Below are positions 28,376 through 35,234 of a stretch of 64,000 bases of DNA, piece after piece; position 1 is the first letter of the stretch; each line of letters begins with the position of its first letter. The notes under the pieces are model-generated. The model had not been told where the DNA came from, made no database searches, and saw only the letters and a list, made by a program, of their open reading frames with translations. Origin of the DNA: Magnetospirillum sp. UT-4 (GTDB lineage: Bacteria > Pseudomonadota > Alphaproteobacteria > Rhodospirillales > Magnetospirillaceae); NCBI RefSeq assembly GCF_902729435.1, contig NZ_CACVCG010000042.1, forward strand, positions 1 through 64,000. Direction: 5' to 3'. Both the position numbers and the translations under genes were made by a program.

Positions 28376-28840
28376 ATGAACCGAGCCCTGTTGTCCGTCT
28401 GCCTGCTGCTGGCCGGAATGGCCGTCATGTCGCCGGTCTGCGCCGAGACCACCATCCAGAAGGTTCCGCCCTGCGCCCCGGTCTACGGCACCTGGCGCAC
28501 CGCCCACATCATGGACAAGTTCGGCAACCCGCAGCCGCTGGCCCCGTCGCCCGGGTGGGAAGGCCTGATCATGGAAGCCCGCATCGACAAGGACAAGGCG
28601 GTGCTGGTGTGGTTCGGCGGCAAGAAGAAGATGACGTTCAAGCGGTGGTACCGATATCCGCAGACGGATTTTGAATTTGGCGGGCTGTCGAGTAATGGCG
28701 GGTATATTGGAGTCGCCACAGAGTTTGAAACCGTAATAGAGTACCCATCCGACAGATGCTATTTGGACATGTGGTATTTTCTCAGAAGCGACGCGGTTGG
28801 GTCTCTGGATCACCACCTTCTTATGGAAAAAATTGAATAG
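28376..28840 (+). CDS. Secreted paralog 1 (constant core, variable C-terminus)
   Basis: The protein has 154 residues. A signal peptide (MNRALLSVCLLLAGMAVMSPVCA) is predicted. The mature N-terminal core of 69 codons (28442-28648) begins AETTIQKVPPCAPVYGTW, ends KKKMTFKRW and is almost identical at DNA level in all four copies. After FKRW the sequence changes to an AT-rich variable part with FEFGGLSSNGGY, a cysteine in DRCYLDM, and a conserved ending LLMEKIE. One cysteine in the core and one in the variable part could form a disulfide. Its signal peptide differs from copies 2-4. The fold and function are unknown. A signal sequence and placement beside a lysozyme suggest a periplasmic or envelope target. 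Confidence 0.75.
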   Translation: MNRALLSVCLLLAGMAVMSPVCAETTIQKVPPCAPVYGTWRTAHIMDKFGNPQPLAPSPGWEGLIMEARIDKDKAVLVWFGGKKKMTFKRWYRYPQTDFEFGGLSSNGGYIGVATEFETVIEYPSDRCYLDMWYFLRSDAVGSLDHHLLMEKIE

Positions 28841-28872
28841 CCGCTTGGCATTTGGGGTATTTCACCCATCAG

Positions 28873-28900
28873 GCCCGCTCCATCCCGGAGCGGGCATTTT
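28873..28900 (+). terminator. Terminator after paralog 1
   Basis: The stem GCCCGCTCC / GGAGCGGGC with a five-base loop is followed by ATTTTCTTTT. It is immediately followed by GCACAGGAGG and the 22-codon remnant ORF. Confidence 0.85.
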
Positions 28901-28921
28901 CTTTTGCACAGGAGGCCAACC

Positions 28922-28990
28922 ATGTCCGCACCATCCAGGCGCGCCCCCGTGACCCCGACCAAGCCGTCGCCCTGGCAACGGCTCGGATAG
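28922..28990 (+). pseudogene. 22-codon remnant of the lysozyme gene start (unit 1)
   Basis: This tiny frame has a strong ribosome binding site (AGGAGG, 8 bp upstream). It reads MSAPSRRAPVTPTKPSPWQR and two more residues before TAG. The first 17 residues match the start of the lysozyme at 31137 (MSERSRRLPMAPTKLSP). The end (PWQRLG) matches the TPWQL region of the peptidase-like gene ending at 27718. It is therefore a duplication junction. Whether the peptide is made or used is unknown. Confidence 0.6.
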
Positions 28991-29015
28991 CGGGAACAAA
29001 ACAGGAATATCGCCG

Positions 29016-29069
29016 TTGACGTGGTGGGCCCGGCGCGGGTATAAGGGATGCCAGCACCACTACAGGTGC
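29016..29069 (+). promoter_or_regulatory. Phage promoter P2 with 5' leader hairpin
   Basis: TTGACG (29016-29021) and TATAAG (29040-29045) are 18 bp apart, followed by the hairpin GCACC-ACTACA-GGTGC (29054-29069). A conserved GGGAACAAAACAGGAATATCG block precedes the -35. It drives paralog 2, whose ATG is 16 bp after the hairpin. Confidence 0.85.
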
Positions 29070-29084
29070 GCCCGGAGATCGGCA

Positions 29085-29579
29085 ATGGGGGCGGGTGTTT
29101 TCACACGGGGAAGCGGGGCGAGGTCGGTCATGTGCGCGGCCGTCCTGGTGCTTGCCCTCATGGGTTTCGGCACACCGGTCCGCGCCGAGACCACCATCCA
29201 GAAGGTTCCGCCCTGCGCTCCGGTCTACGGCACCTGGCGCACCGCCCACATCATGGACAAGTTCGGCAACCCGCAGCCGCTGGCCCCGTCGCCCGGGTGG
29301 GAGGGGCTGATCATGGAAGCCCGCATCGACAAGGACAAGGCGGTGCTGGTGTGGTTCGGCGGCAAGAAGAAGATGACGTTCAAGCGGTGGTACAAATTTC
29401 GTCAATGGGACGGGTCATTCATCGGCCTAAATGGTGTTAAGGAGGTAATTGGAAAGACAGAGTTCGATACAGCACCTGATTACCCGACGGAAAAATGTTA
29501 CCTAAAGCTTGGATACTATTTGCGCCAGGGATATGTCGGGTCTTTGCGCCATGAGCTTTTAATGGAAAAAGCCGAATAG
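29085..29579 (+). CDS. Secreted paralog 2 (constant core, variable C-terminus)
   Basis: The protein has 164 residues. ATG 29085 lies 9 bp after GGAG. The signal peptide includes VMCAAVLVLALMGFGTPVRA. The constant core occupies 29184-29390 and the variable part 29391-29579. The variable half begins YKFRQWDGSFIGLNGVKEV, has a cysteine in EKCYLKLGYY and ends ELLMEKAE. Its first 15 variable residues are nearly the same as in paralog 3, after which the two diverge, so paralogs 2 and 3 form one subtype. GC content drops sharply at the core/variable border. The function is unknown. Confidence 0.75.
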   Translation: MGAGVFTRGSGARSVMCAAVLVLALMGFGTPVRAETTIQKVPPCAPVYGTWRTAHIMDKFGNPQPLAPSPGWEGLIMEARIDKDKAVLVWFGGKKKMTFKRWYKFRQWDGSFIGLNGVKEVIGKTEFDTAPDYPTEKCYLKLGYYLRQGYVGSLRHELLMEKAE

Positions 29580-29607
29580 CAGTTTGGGATTAGTATATTC
29601 CACCCAC

Positions 29608-29640
29608 AAGGCCCGTTCCACCTGGAACCGGCCTTTTTTT
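29608..29640 (+). terminator. Terminator after paralog 2
   Basis: AAGGCCCGTTCCA pairs with TGGAACCGGCCTT (one mismatch) around CC and is followed by TTTTT. GCACAGGAGG comes directly after. Confidence 0.85.
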
Positions 29641-29656
29641 GCACAGGAGGCCAACC

Positions 29657-29725
29657 ATGTCCGAAACATCCAAGCGCATCCCGTTGGTGCCGGCCAGGCT
29701 CTCGCCCTGGCAATTGCTCGGATGA
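29657..29725 (+). pseudogene. 22-codon remnant of the lysozyme gene start (unit 2)
   Basis: It reads MSETSKRIPLVPARLSPWQL and two more residues before TGA, with AGGAGG upstream. It has the same chimeric structure as the remnant at 28922 but has drifted in sequence while keeping length and frame. Confidence 0.6.
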
Positions 29726-29750
29726 CGGGAACAAAACAGGAAGATCGCCG

Positions 29751-29804
29751 TTGACGTGGTGGGCCCCGCGCGGGTATAAGGGATGCTGGCGCCACTACAG
29801 GTGC
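29751..29804 (+). promoter_or_regulatory. Phage promoter P3 with 5' leader hairpin
   Basis: TTGACG (29751-29756) and TATAAG (29775-29780) are 18 bp apart. The hairpin reads GCGCC-ACTACA-GGTGC: the left arm changed by one base, yet pairing is kept through a G-U pair. This is mild evidence that the RNA hairpin is maintained. Confidence 0.85.
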
Positions 29805-29819
29805 GCCCGGAGATCGGCA

Positions 29820-30314
29820 ATGGGGGCGGGTGTTTTCACACGGGGAAGCGGGGCGAGGTCGGCCATGTGCGCCGCCGTCCTGGCGCTTGCCCTCATGGGT
29901 TTCGGCACACCGGTCGGCGCCGAGACCACCATCCAGAAGGTTCCGCCCTGCGCCCCGGTCTACGGCACCTGGCGCACCGCCCACATCATGGACAAGTTCG
30001 GCAACCCGCAGCCGCTGGCCCCGTCGCCCGGGTGGGAGGGGCTGATCATGGAAGCCCGCATCGACAAGGACAAGGCGGTGCTGGTGTGGTTCGGCGGCAA
30101 GAAGAAGATGACGTTCAAGCGGTGGTACAAGTTTCGTCAATGGGACGGGTCATTCCACGGCCTCAATGGAGCCAAAGAGTTAATTGCAAAAACAGAATTC
30201 GAGTCGGTAATTGAGTATCCAATAGACATGTGCTACCTGAGAATAAGCTATTACCTGCAGCGCAGTGGCGTTGGGTCGTTGGATCGCGAGCTCCTCATGG
30301 AAAAAATGGAATAG
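29820..30314 (+). CDS. Secreted paralog 3 (constant core, variable C-terminus)
   Basis: The protein has 164 residues. The signal peptide is nearly identical to that of paralog 2 (…LALMGFGTPVGA). The constant core is 29919-30125. The variable part begins YKFRQWDGSFHGLNGAKEL, includes DMCYLRISYYL and ends ELLMEKME. Compared with paralog 2, the last 45 residues differ at many positions, while the positions of the cysteine, YP and MEK motifs hold. That pattern points to retained fold with changed surface. The function is unknown. Confidence 0.75.
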   Translation: MGAGVFTRGSGARSAMCAAVLALALMGFGTPVGAETTIQKVPPCAPVYGTWRTAHIMDKFGNPQPLAPSPGWEGLIMEARIDKDKAVLVWFGGKKKMTFKRWYKFRQWDGSFHGLNGAKELIAKTEFESVIEYPIDMCYLRISYYLQRSGVGSLDRELLMEKME

Positions 30315-30343
30315 CCATCCGGCGTTAGGGTATTTCACCCCTC

Positions 30344-30376
30344 AGGCCCGTTCCATCCTGGAACGGGCCTTTTTCT
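30344..30376 (+). terminator. Terminator after paralog 3
   Basis: AGGCCCGTTCCA pairs with TGGAACGGGCCT around TCC, followed by TTTTCTTT. GCACAGGAGG follows. Confidence 0.87.
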
Positions 30377-30395
30377 TTGGCACAGGAGGCCAGCC

Positions 30396-30464
30396 ATGGC
30401 CGCACCATCCAAGCGCGCCCCCATGATCCTGACCAAGCTGTCGCCCTGGCAACTGCTCGGATAG
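30396..30464 (+). pseudogene. 22-codon remnant of the lysozyme gene start (unit 3)
   Basis: It reads MAAPSKRAPMILTKLSPWQL and two more residues before TAG, with AGGAGG upstream. All three remnants are exactly 23 codons with the stop, although no two sequences are identical. Confidence 0.6.
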
Positions 30465-30489
30465 CGGGAACAAAACAGGAAGATCGCCG

Positions 30490-30543
30490 TTGACGTGGTG
30501 GGCCCCGCGCGGGTATAAGGGATGCCAGCACCACTACAGGTGC
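30490..30543 (+). promoter_or_regulatory. Phage promoter P4 with 5' leader hairpin
   Basis: TTGACG (30490-30495) and TATAAG (30514-30519) are 18 bp apart, followed by GCACC-ACTACA-GGTGC (30528-30543). The downstream leader continues GCCTGGAGATCGGCA as in P2 and P3. Confidence 0.85.
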
Positions 30544-30558
30544 GCCTGGAGATCGGCA

Positions 30559-31059
30559 ATGGGGGCGGGTGTTTTCACACGGGGAAGCGGGGCGAGGTCG
30601 GTCATGTGCGCCGCCGCCCTGGTGCTTGCCCTCATGGGTTTCGGCACACCGGTCCGCGCCGAGACCACCATCCAGAAGGTTCCGCCCTGCGCCCCGGTCT
30701 ACGGCACCTGGCGCACCGCCCACATCATGGACAAGTTCGGCAACCCGCAGCCGCTGGCCCCATCGCCCGGGTGGGAGGGGCTGATCATGGAAGCCCGCAT
30801 CGACAAGGACAAGGCGGTGCTGGTGTGGTTCGGCGGCAAGAAGAAGATGACGTTCAAGCGGTGGGACCGTTTTACGCAGGATGAATTCAATTTTGGGGGA
30901 ATGTCAAAATATGGCGGATATACCGAGATATCAACTCAGTACTATGCCGACGAAGACTATCCAAAGGACAAATGCTATATAAACATACTGTACGAGGCTA
31001 AGTATAGGGATATCTTCAACAAAATGAACCACGACATTCTCATGGAGAAAATTGAATAG
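30559..31059 (+). CDS. Secreted paralog 4 (constant core, variable C-terminus)
   Basis: The protein has 166 residues. The signal peptide matches paralogs 2 and 3 (…LALMGFGTPVRA). The constant core is 30658-30864. The variable part is the most AT-rich of the four. It begins DRFTQDEFNFGGMSKYGGY, similar to the FEFGGLSSNGGY of paralog 1, has DKCYINILYEAKY and ends DILMEKIE. Paralogs 1 and 4 thus form a second subtype. It is the copy next to the lysozyme gene. The function is unknown. Confidence 0.75.
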   Translation: MGAGVFTRGSGARSVMCAAALVLALMGFGTPVRAETTIQKVPPCAPVYGTWRTAHIMDKFGNPQPLAPSPGWEGLIMEARIDKDKAVLVWFGGKKKMTFKRWDRFTQDEFNFGGMSKYGGYTEISTQYYADEDYPKDKCYINILYEAKYRDIFNKMNHDILMEKIE

Positions 31060-31088
31060 TCGTTTGACATTAGGGTATTTTACCCACA

Positions 31089-31120
31089 GGCCCGCTCCAT
31101 CCCGGAGCGGGCCTTTTTTT
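31089..31120 (+). terminator. Terminator after paralog 4, before the lysozyme gene
   Basis: GGCCCGCTCC pairs with GGAGCGGGCC around ATCCC, followed by seven T residues. The lysozyme ribosome binding site (GCACAGGAGG) begins right after, so lysozyme expression from P4 needs read-through. Confidence 0.88.
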
Positions 31121-31136
31121 GCACAGGAGGCCAACC

Positions 31137-33002
31137 ATGTCCGAAAGATCCAGACGCCTTCCCATGGCGCCGACCAAGTTGTCGCCCCAGGATTATGCCC
31201 GCACCGTCGGCAGCCATCTCAAGACCCGCGAAGGCGCGGTGCCGCGAATCTACACCGACGGCAAGGGCATCCCCACCATGGGCACCGGCATCGCCCTGGC
31301 GGTCAGCGGCGACGGCGGTAAGACCTATAAGCTGCGCGACCTCGACCAGATCGGTGCCGAAATCAGCGGTGATCCCGCGCGTCCCTACAAGTTCTCGGAG
31401 ACGGAACAGAAGCTTCTCAACGACACCGTGGGCAAGCTGAATGACCCAAATGTCAAAGCAAAGGACCGTCCTGCCGAAGCCCAGAAGCTCATCCCGCCCT
31501 ACAAGCCCGGCAAGGAAACCGCCGCCGACAACAAGTTCGGCTTCACCTTGAGCGACGAGCGCATCGCCAGGCAGGCGGAGTCCGCCTGGAACCAGCATCG
31601 CCAAAGCGCCATGAAGGCCGTGCGTGACCAGGCCAAGGCGCGCGGCTGGAGCAAGGAGCGGACCGAATCCTATATCGACGCGCTGAAAGGCTCGAAGCAG
31701 GAGATCGCGCTGACGTCGCTGGCCTATAACGGCGTTCCCGCCCCCAAGGCGACCGGAGCCTTGCTGGATGGCGATCCCGTTACGCTCCGCAAGGAGATCC
31801 TCTATGGGTCCAACCCGCCCTCCAACACCACCAGCCGCACCGGTATCGCCGACCGGCGCAAGGACGAGGCCGACCTCGCCGCCGGGCGGTTCGAGGACTG
31901 GACGCCGGAGCAGCGGGAACAGTGGCGGCAGGTCGAGGCCGATCCGAATGTGAGGCAGTACCGGGGAACCTTCCCCGCCACCTTCCCCCAGTACGGACCG
32001 CCCATTCCGCCCGCCGGCCCGGAACCGCGCCCGCAGCCGGAGCCCATCGCCGGTGCCGGGGAGGATGACCTCAAGGGCGGTGCCGGCAACGACACGCTGG
32101 GCCCCGACACGCTGGGCCCCGACACGCTGGGCACCGACCCCCAGGTGGCGGCCATGGTCGAGATGGCGGGCAGGCCGGTGGACAATCCCGGCCGCTCGGC
32201 CCTGCTGAAACCGGTGGAGAGGCTGACCCAGGCCGAGATGATGGACATGATCAACCATGCCCAGGCCGATTATCGCGGGTATCGGTCCGGCGATCCCTTG
32301 AAGGCCCACACCTACGAGAGGGTGCAGGACTGGCACGTGGCCATGTACGGCGACGCCCCCCAGGGCAATGACGGCGGCAAGCCGGTCGAGCCCGCGCCCA
32401 TTCGCCCGATCCCCGACCGGCCGGCCCCGCACACCACGCCCGATGGCGGCGATCTGTGGCAGGCCACCGCCCGCATCGGCGCCAAGGTGGCCGAGGCCGC
32501 CGGCTCGGAGGGCTATTCCAGCGCGGTGACCGGGCTGCAGCGCGGTCTCAACATCCTCAATCAGGCCCATCCGCTGCCCAAGCGCTCGCCGGCCTATGGC
32601 CCATATTCCGGCCTGGGTCCGGTGGACGAGGACGGCGCCTACGGCCCGCAGACCGACTTCGCCCTGAAGCACGCCACCGCCCGGCTGGGGCCGCACAAGG
32701 TGGAGGAGGGCCTGGCCCTGGGGCGCTTCAACGCCTTCGCCCGCGACGCCCGCCGCACCGGCAATGCCGAGGGTCTGGAGGCCAGGACCCATGCCATCCT
32801 CGGCCCGCTGTTCCGCAAGGACGACCAGGGGCCGAAGGTCGAGGCCGGGGTGCTGCAGGACACCCTGAACGGCTTCGGCCAGGACCTGAAGGTGGACGAA
32901 TGGATCGGGCCGAAGACCACCGCCGCGTTCGGCGCCGTGCTCAAGGACCAGGACCCCGACGCGGTCACCCTGGCCTTCGGACGCGGGCTGGGGCTGCTGT
33001 GA
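31137..33002 (+). CDS. Phage lysozyme (GH24-like) fused to a reusable C-terminal module
   Basis: The protein has 621 residues. The N-terminal domain (about 15-255) fits phage GH24 lysozymes: E32 in KTREGAVPRIYTDGKGIPTM, the D41 and T50 region, IALTSLAYNG and RRKDEADLAAGRFE. A Pro-rich linker holds GGAGNDTL, which resembles one RTX calcium repeat, and three DTLG repeats. The C-terminal 300 residues, from DPQVAAMVEMAG on, contain a peptidoglycan-binding-like repeat structure (DEDGAYGPQTDFALKHA, EWIGPKTTAAF). This part is about 85-90% identical by eye to the C-terminus of the protein at 40114. It could be a virion-associated or lysis enzyme. ATG 31137 has a strong AGGAGG. Confidence 0.75.
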   Translation: MSERSRRLPMAPTKLSPQDYARTVGSHLKTREGAVPRIYTDGKGIPTMGTGIALAVSGDGGKTYKLRDLDQIGAEISGDPARPYKFSETEQKLLNDTVGKLNDPNVKAKDRPAEAQKLIPPYKPGKETAADNKFGFTLSDERIARQAESAWNQHRQSAMKAVRDQAKARGWSKERTESYIDALKGSKQEIALTSLAYNGVPAPKATGALLDGDPVTLRKEILYGSNPPSNTTSRTGIADRRKDEADLAAGRFEDWTPEQREQWRQVEADPNVRQYRGTFPATFPQYGPPIPPAGPEPRPQPEPIAGAGEDDLKGGAGNDTLGPDTLGPDTLGTDPQVAAMVEMAGRPVDNPGRSALLKPVERLTQAEMMDMINHAQADYRGYRSGDPLKAHTYERVQDWHVAMYGDAPQGNDGGKPVEPAPIRPIPDRPAPHTTPDGGDLWQATARIGAKVAEAAGSEGYSSAVTGLQRGLNILNQAHPLPKRSPAYGPYSGLGPVDEDGAYGPQTDFALKHATARLGPHKVEEGLALGRFNAFARDARRTGNAEGLEARTHAILGPLFRKDDQGPKVEAGVLQDTLNGFGQDLKVDEWIGPKTTAAFGAVLKDQDPDAVTLAFGRGLGLL

Positions 33003-33033
33003 GGAAAAAATATCGTATCTAGTAAAGAAGTCC

Positions 33034-33086
33034 TTGCACGGCGCTCCGTCCTCGCGTATAAAAGGTCCCAGCACCACCACAGGTGC
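33034..33086 (+). promoter_or_regulatory. Phage promoter P5 with 5' leader hairpin
   Basis: TTGCAC (33034-33039) and TATAAA (33057-33062) are 17 bp apart. The hairpin GCACC-ACCACA-GGTGC (33071-33086) is the same as in P1, although the promoter spacer is unrelated, so the leader is conserved independently. It stands before the portal/head operon. Confidence 0.82.
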
Positions 33087-33094
33087 GTCCGCAT

Positions 33095-33127
33095 CCCGCC
33101 GCTCCGGTCCCGGAGGGCGGGTTTTTT
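33095..33127 (+). terminator. Terminator in the P5 leader
   Basis: CCCGCC-G-CTCCG pairs with CGGAG-GGCGGG (one bulge), followed by six T residues. It lies between the P5 leader hairpin and the first gene at 33170. Termination here would yield an RNA of about 60 nt. Otherwise the head genes are read. Confidence 0.88.
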
Positions 33128-33169
33128 GCGGCCCGCCAATAGAACAAATCATCAACGAAGGAGAGCCCC

Positions 33170-33379
33170 ATGGGTGGATTGTTCAGCGCCCCCACGCCGC
33201 CCGCGCCGGCACCGCCGCCGCCGCCGCCCGCCGCCCCCGACCCCGAGGAGGCGGCGCGCAAGCTGCGGCTGGACTCCATCGCCCGCAACCGCCGCGGCCG
33301 CGCCGGCATGATCGCCACCGGCGACCGCGGCGTGCTCGCCCCGGTGGCGGGCCAGGCCAAGACCCTGCTGGGAGAATGA
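33170..33379 (+). CDS. Small proline-rich phage protein
   Basis: The protein has 69 residues. ATG 33170 follows GAAGGAGAGCCCC. MGGLFSAPTPPAP is followed by a run of prolines, then a basic helix EEAARKLRLDSIARNRRGRAG and a short tail. Small proteins of this type stand immediately upstream of the portal gene in many BPP-1-like podoviruses. Their function is unknown. Its stop is one base before the portal ATG. Confidence 0.65.
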   Translation: MGGLFSAPTPPAPAPPPPPPAAPDPEEAARKLRLDSIARNRRGRAGMIATGDRGVLAPVAGQAKTLLGE

Positions 33380-33380
33380 C

Positions 33381-34967
33381 ATGAGCGACGACGACACTCT
33401 GCTGGGGCCGGACCGCGATCCGGACCAGCTGCTGAAGCGCTACCGCAAGGCCAAGGAACGCCGCGCGGTGTGGGAGTCGCACTGGCAGGAATGCTACGAC
33501 TACGCCCTGCCGCTGCGCGACGCCGTGATCAACCAGCCGACCCCCGGCGAGAAGAAGGGCGACCGCCTGTTCGACGGCACCGCCCCCGACGCCGTCGACC
33601 AGTTGGCCGCCAGCCTGCTGTCGGAGCTGACCCCGCCCTGGGCGCAATGGTTCGGCTTCGCCGCCGGCTCCGAGCTGGAACCCGAGGAGCGGCAGAAGGC
33701 GGCCCCGGTGTTGGAGCGCATCGGCGCGGTGATGCAGTCGCATTTCGACCGCTCCAACTTCGCCGTCGAGATGCACCAGTGCTACCTGGACGTGGTCACC
33801 GGCGGCACCGCCTCGCTGCTGTTCGAGGAGGCCGCTCCCGGTGGTCCCTCGGCCTTCCGCTTCACCGCCGTGCCGCTGTCCAGCGTGGTGCTGGAGGAGG
33901 GGCCGGGCGGAGCCCTGGACGTCAGCTTCCGCCGCACCGAGCTGACCCTGGCCCAGCTCAAGGCCCGCTTCCCCGGCGCCGAGCTGCCGGAGCGGCTGGT
34001 CAAGGAGTCCGAGGACGATCCCGATCGCCGCCATCCGGTGGTAGAGGCGGTGGTGCCCGATTCCGCGGGCCATTTCTACCGCTACGCCGCGGTGCTGGAG
34101 GAGGGCCATGACGACCAGGTGCTGGCCGAGGGTCGCTTCGCCGTCAGCCCGTTCATCAACTTCCGCTGGCTGAAGGCGCCGGGCGAGGTCTATGGCCGCA
34201 GCCCGGTGATGAAGGCGCTGCCCGACATCAAGACCGCCAACAAGGTGGTGGAACTGGTGTTGAAGAACGCCACCATCGCCGTCACCGGCATCTGGCAGGC
34301 CGACGACGACGGCGTGCTGAATCCGGCCAACATCAAGCTGGTGCCCGGCACCATCATCCCCAAGGCGGTGGGCAGCGCCGGCCTGCAGCCTCTGGAATCG
34401 CCCGGGCGCTTCGACATCTCGCAGCTGGTCCTCGATGATCTGCGCGGGCGCATCCGCCACGCTTTGCTGGCCGACAAGCTGAGCCAGCCCGACGCCCCCC
34501 GGATGACCGCCACCGAGGTGCTGGAGCGGGCCTCGGACATGGCCCGGCTGCTGGGGGCCACCTATGGCCGCCTGCAATCCGAGCTGCTGACTCCGCTGGT
34601 GATGCGGGCGATGCACGTCCTGCGCCGCCGCGGCGAGATCCCCGATCTGGTCATCGACGGCCGGGTGGTCGATCTGCAGTACCGCTCGCCCCTGGCCCAG
34701 AACCAGGCCCAGCGCGACGCCCGGAACATGCTGACCTGGCTGGGCTCGCTGGCCCAGCTGGGGCCGCTCGGCATGCAGGCGGTGGACGCCTCCGCCGCCG
34801 CCCACTGGCTGGGCCGCGCCTTCAATGTGCCGGCCGAGCTGATGAGCCAGGCGCCGGCCCAGGGCGCCGGTGGAACCGAAGCCGCCGCCGGCCTCGCCGC
34901 CCTGGCGCAAGGACTGGCCCGCCAGACCGCAACCGCCACCCCGGAGGTGCCCCATGCCGTCCCGTGA
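33381..34967 (+). CDS. Portal (head-tail connector) protein, T7 gp8 type
   Basis: The protein has 528 residues. It matches the bacteriophage head-to-tail connecting protein family (PF12236): an N-terminal helix ending SHWQECYDYALPLRD, GDRLFDGTAPDAVDQLAASLLSELTPP, and a C-terminal clip and crown with MTATEVLERASDMARLLGATYGRLQSEL. Twelve subunits should form the ring through which DNA is packaged and ejected. It is the first large gene after P5. Its end overlaps the Bbp19-like gene by 14 bp. Confidence 0.93.
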   Translation: MSDDDTLLGPDRDPDQLLKRYRKAKERRAVWESHWQECYDYALPLRDAVINQPTPGEKKGDRLFDGTAPDAVDQLAASLLSELTPPWAQWFGFAAGSELEPEERQKAAPVLERIGAVMQSHFDRSNFAVEMHQCYLDVVTGGTASLLFEEAAPGGPSAFRFTAVPLSSVVLEEGPGGALDVSFRRTELTLAQLKARFPGAELPERLVKESEDDPDRRHPVVEAVVPDSAGHFYRYAAVLEEGHDDQVLAEGRFAVSPFINFRWLKAPGEVYGRSPVMKALPDIKTANKVVELVLKNATIAVTGIWQADDDGVLNPANIKLVPGTIIPKAVGSAGLQPLESPGRFDISQLVLDDLRGRIRHALLADKLSQPDAPRMTATEVLERASDMARLLGATYGRLQSELLTPLVMRAMHVLRRRGEIPDLVIDGRVVDLQYRSPLAQNQAQRDARNMLTWLGSLAQLGPLGMQAVDASAAAHWLGRAFNVPAELMSQAPAQGAGGTEAAAGLAALAQGLARQTATATPEVPHAVP

Positions 34968-35220
34968 TCCCGGCTGGTCGTGGTTCGACCCGCCGCCCCG
35001 GCCCGCCGGCGAGGCCGACCGCCTCGCCCTGGCCCGCGCCTTCGCGCGGACCTTCTCGGGGGCCGAGGCGGACATGGTGCTGGAGCACCTCGCCCATCTC
35101 ACCACCCGGCGCTGCCTGGGACCGGATTCATCCGACGCCGCCCTTCGGATGCTCGAAGGCCAGCGCCTGCTGGTCGCCCACATCCTCGCCATGGTCCAGC
35201 AGGGCCGCGAGGGACTTTGA
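34954..35220 (+). CDS. Bbp19-like phage protein
   Basis: The protein has 88 residues. The core LARAFARTFSGAEADMVLEHLAHLTTRRCLGPDSSDAALRMLEGQRLLVAHIL, found between about residues 27 and 80, matches the small Bbp19 family named from Bordetella phage BPP-1. Its role in the virion is not established. It sits between portal and scaffold as in related phages. The start overlaps the portal gene. Confidence 0.8.
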   Translation: MPSRDPGWSWFDPPPRPAGEADRLALARAFARTFSGAEADMVLEHLAHLTTRRCLGPDSSDAALRMLEGQRLLVAHILAMVQQGREGL

Positions 35221-35234
35221 TAAGGAGACACCGC

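Larger units (their letters stand above)
29016..31136 (+). repeat. Tandem array of about 735-739 bp promoter-paralog units
   Basis: Three units start at the -35 boxes 29016, 29751 and 30490, so the first two are 735 and 739 bp long. Each has a promoter, leader hairpin, secreted paralog, terminator, and AGGAGG with a 22-codon remnant; in the third unit the remnant position is the real lysozyme start. A fourth, older copy (paralog 1 at 28376) precedes the array with a decayed promoter. DNA identity is very high in the promoter and core and low in the 3' coding part. Confidence 0.85.

Noticed and set aside
28442-31059. CRISPR-like or short tandem repeat array
   Set aside because: The repeating units are 735-739 bp genes with promoters, not short repeats with spacers.
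32070-32140. RTX toxin domain in the lysozyme linker
   Set aside because: Only one GGAGND-type repeat is present, followed by DTLG repeats; true RTX domains have many consecutive nonapeptides.
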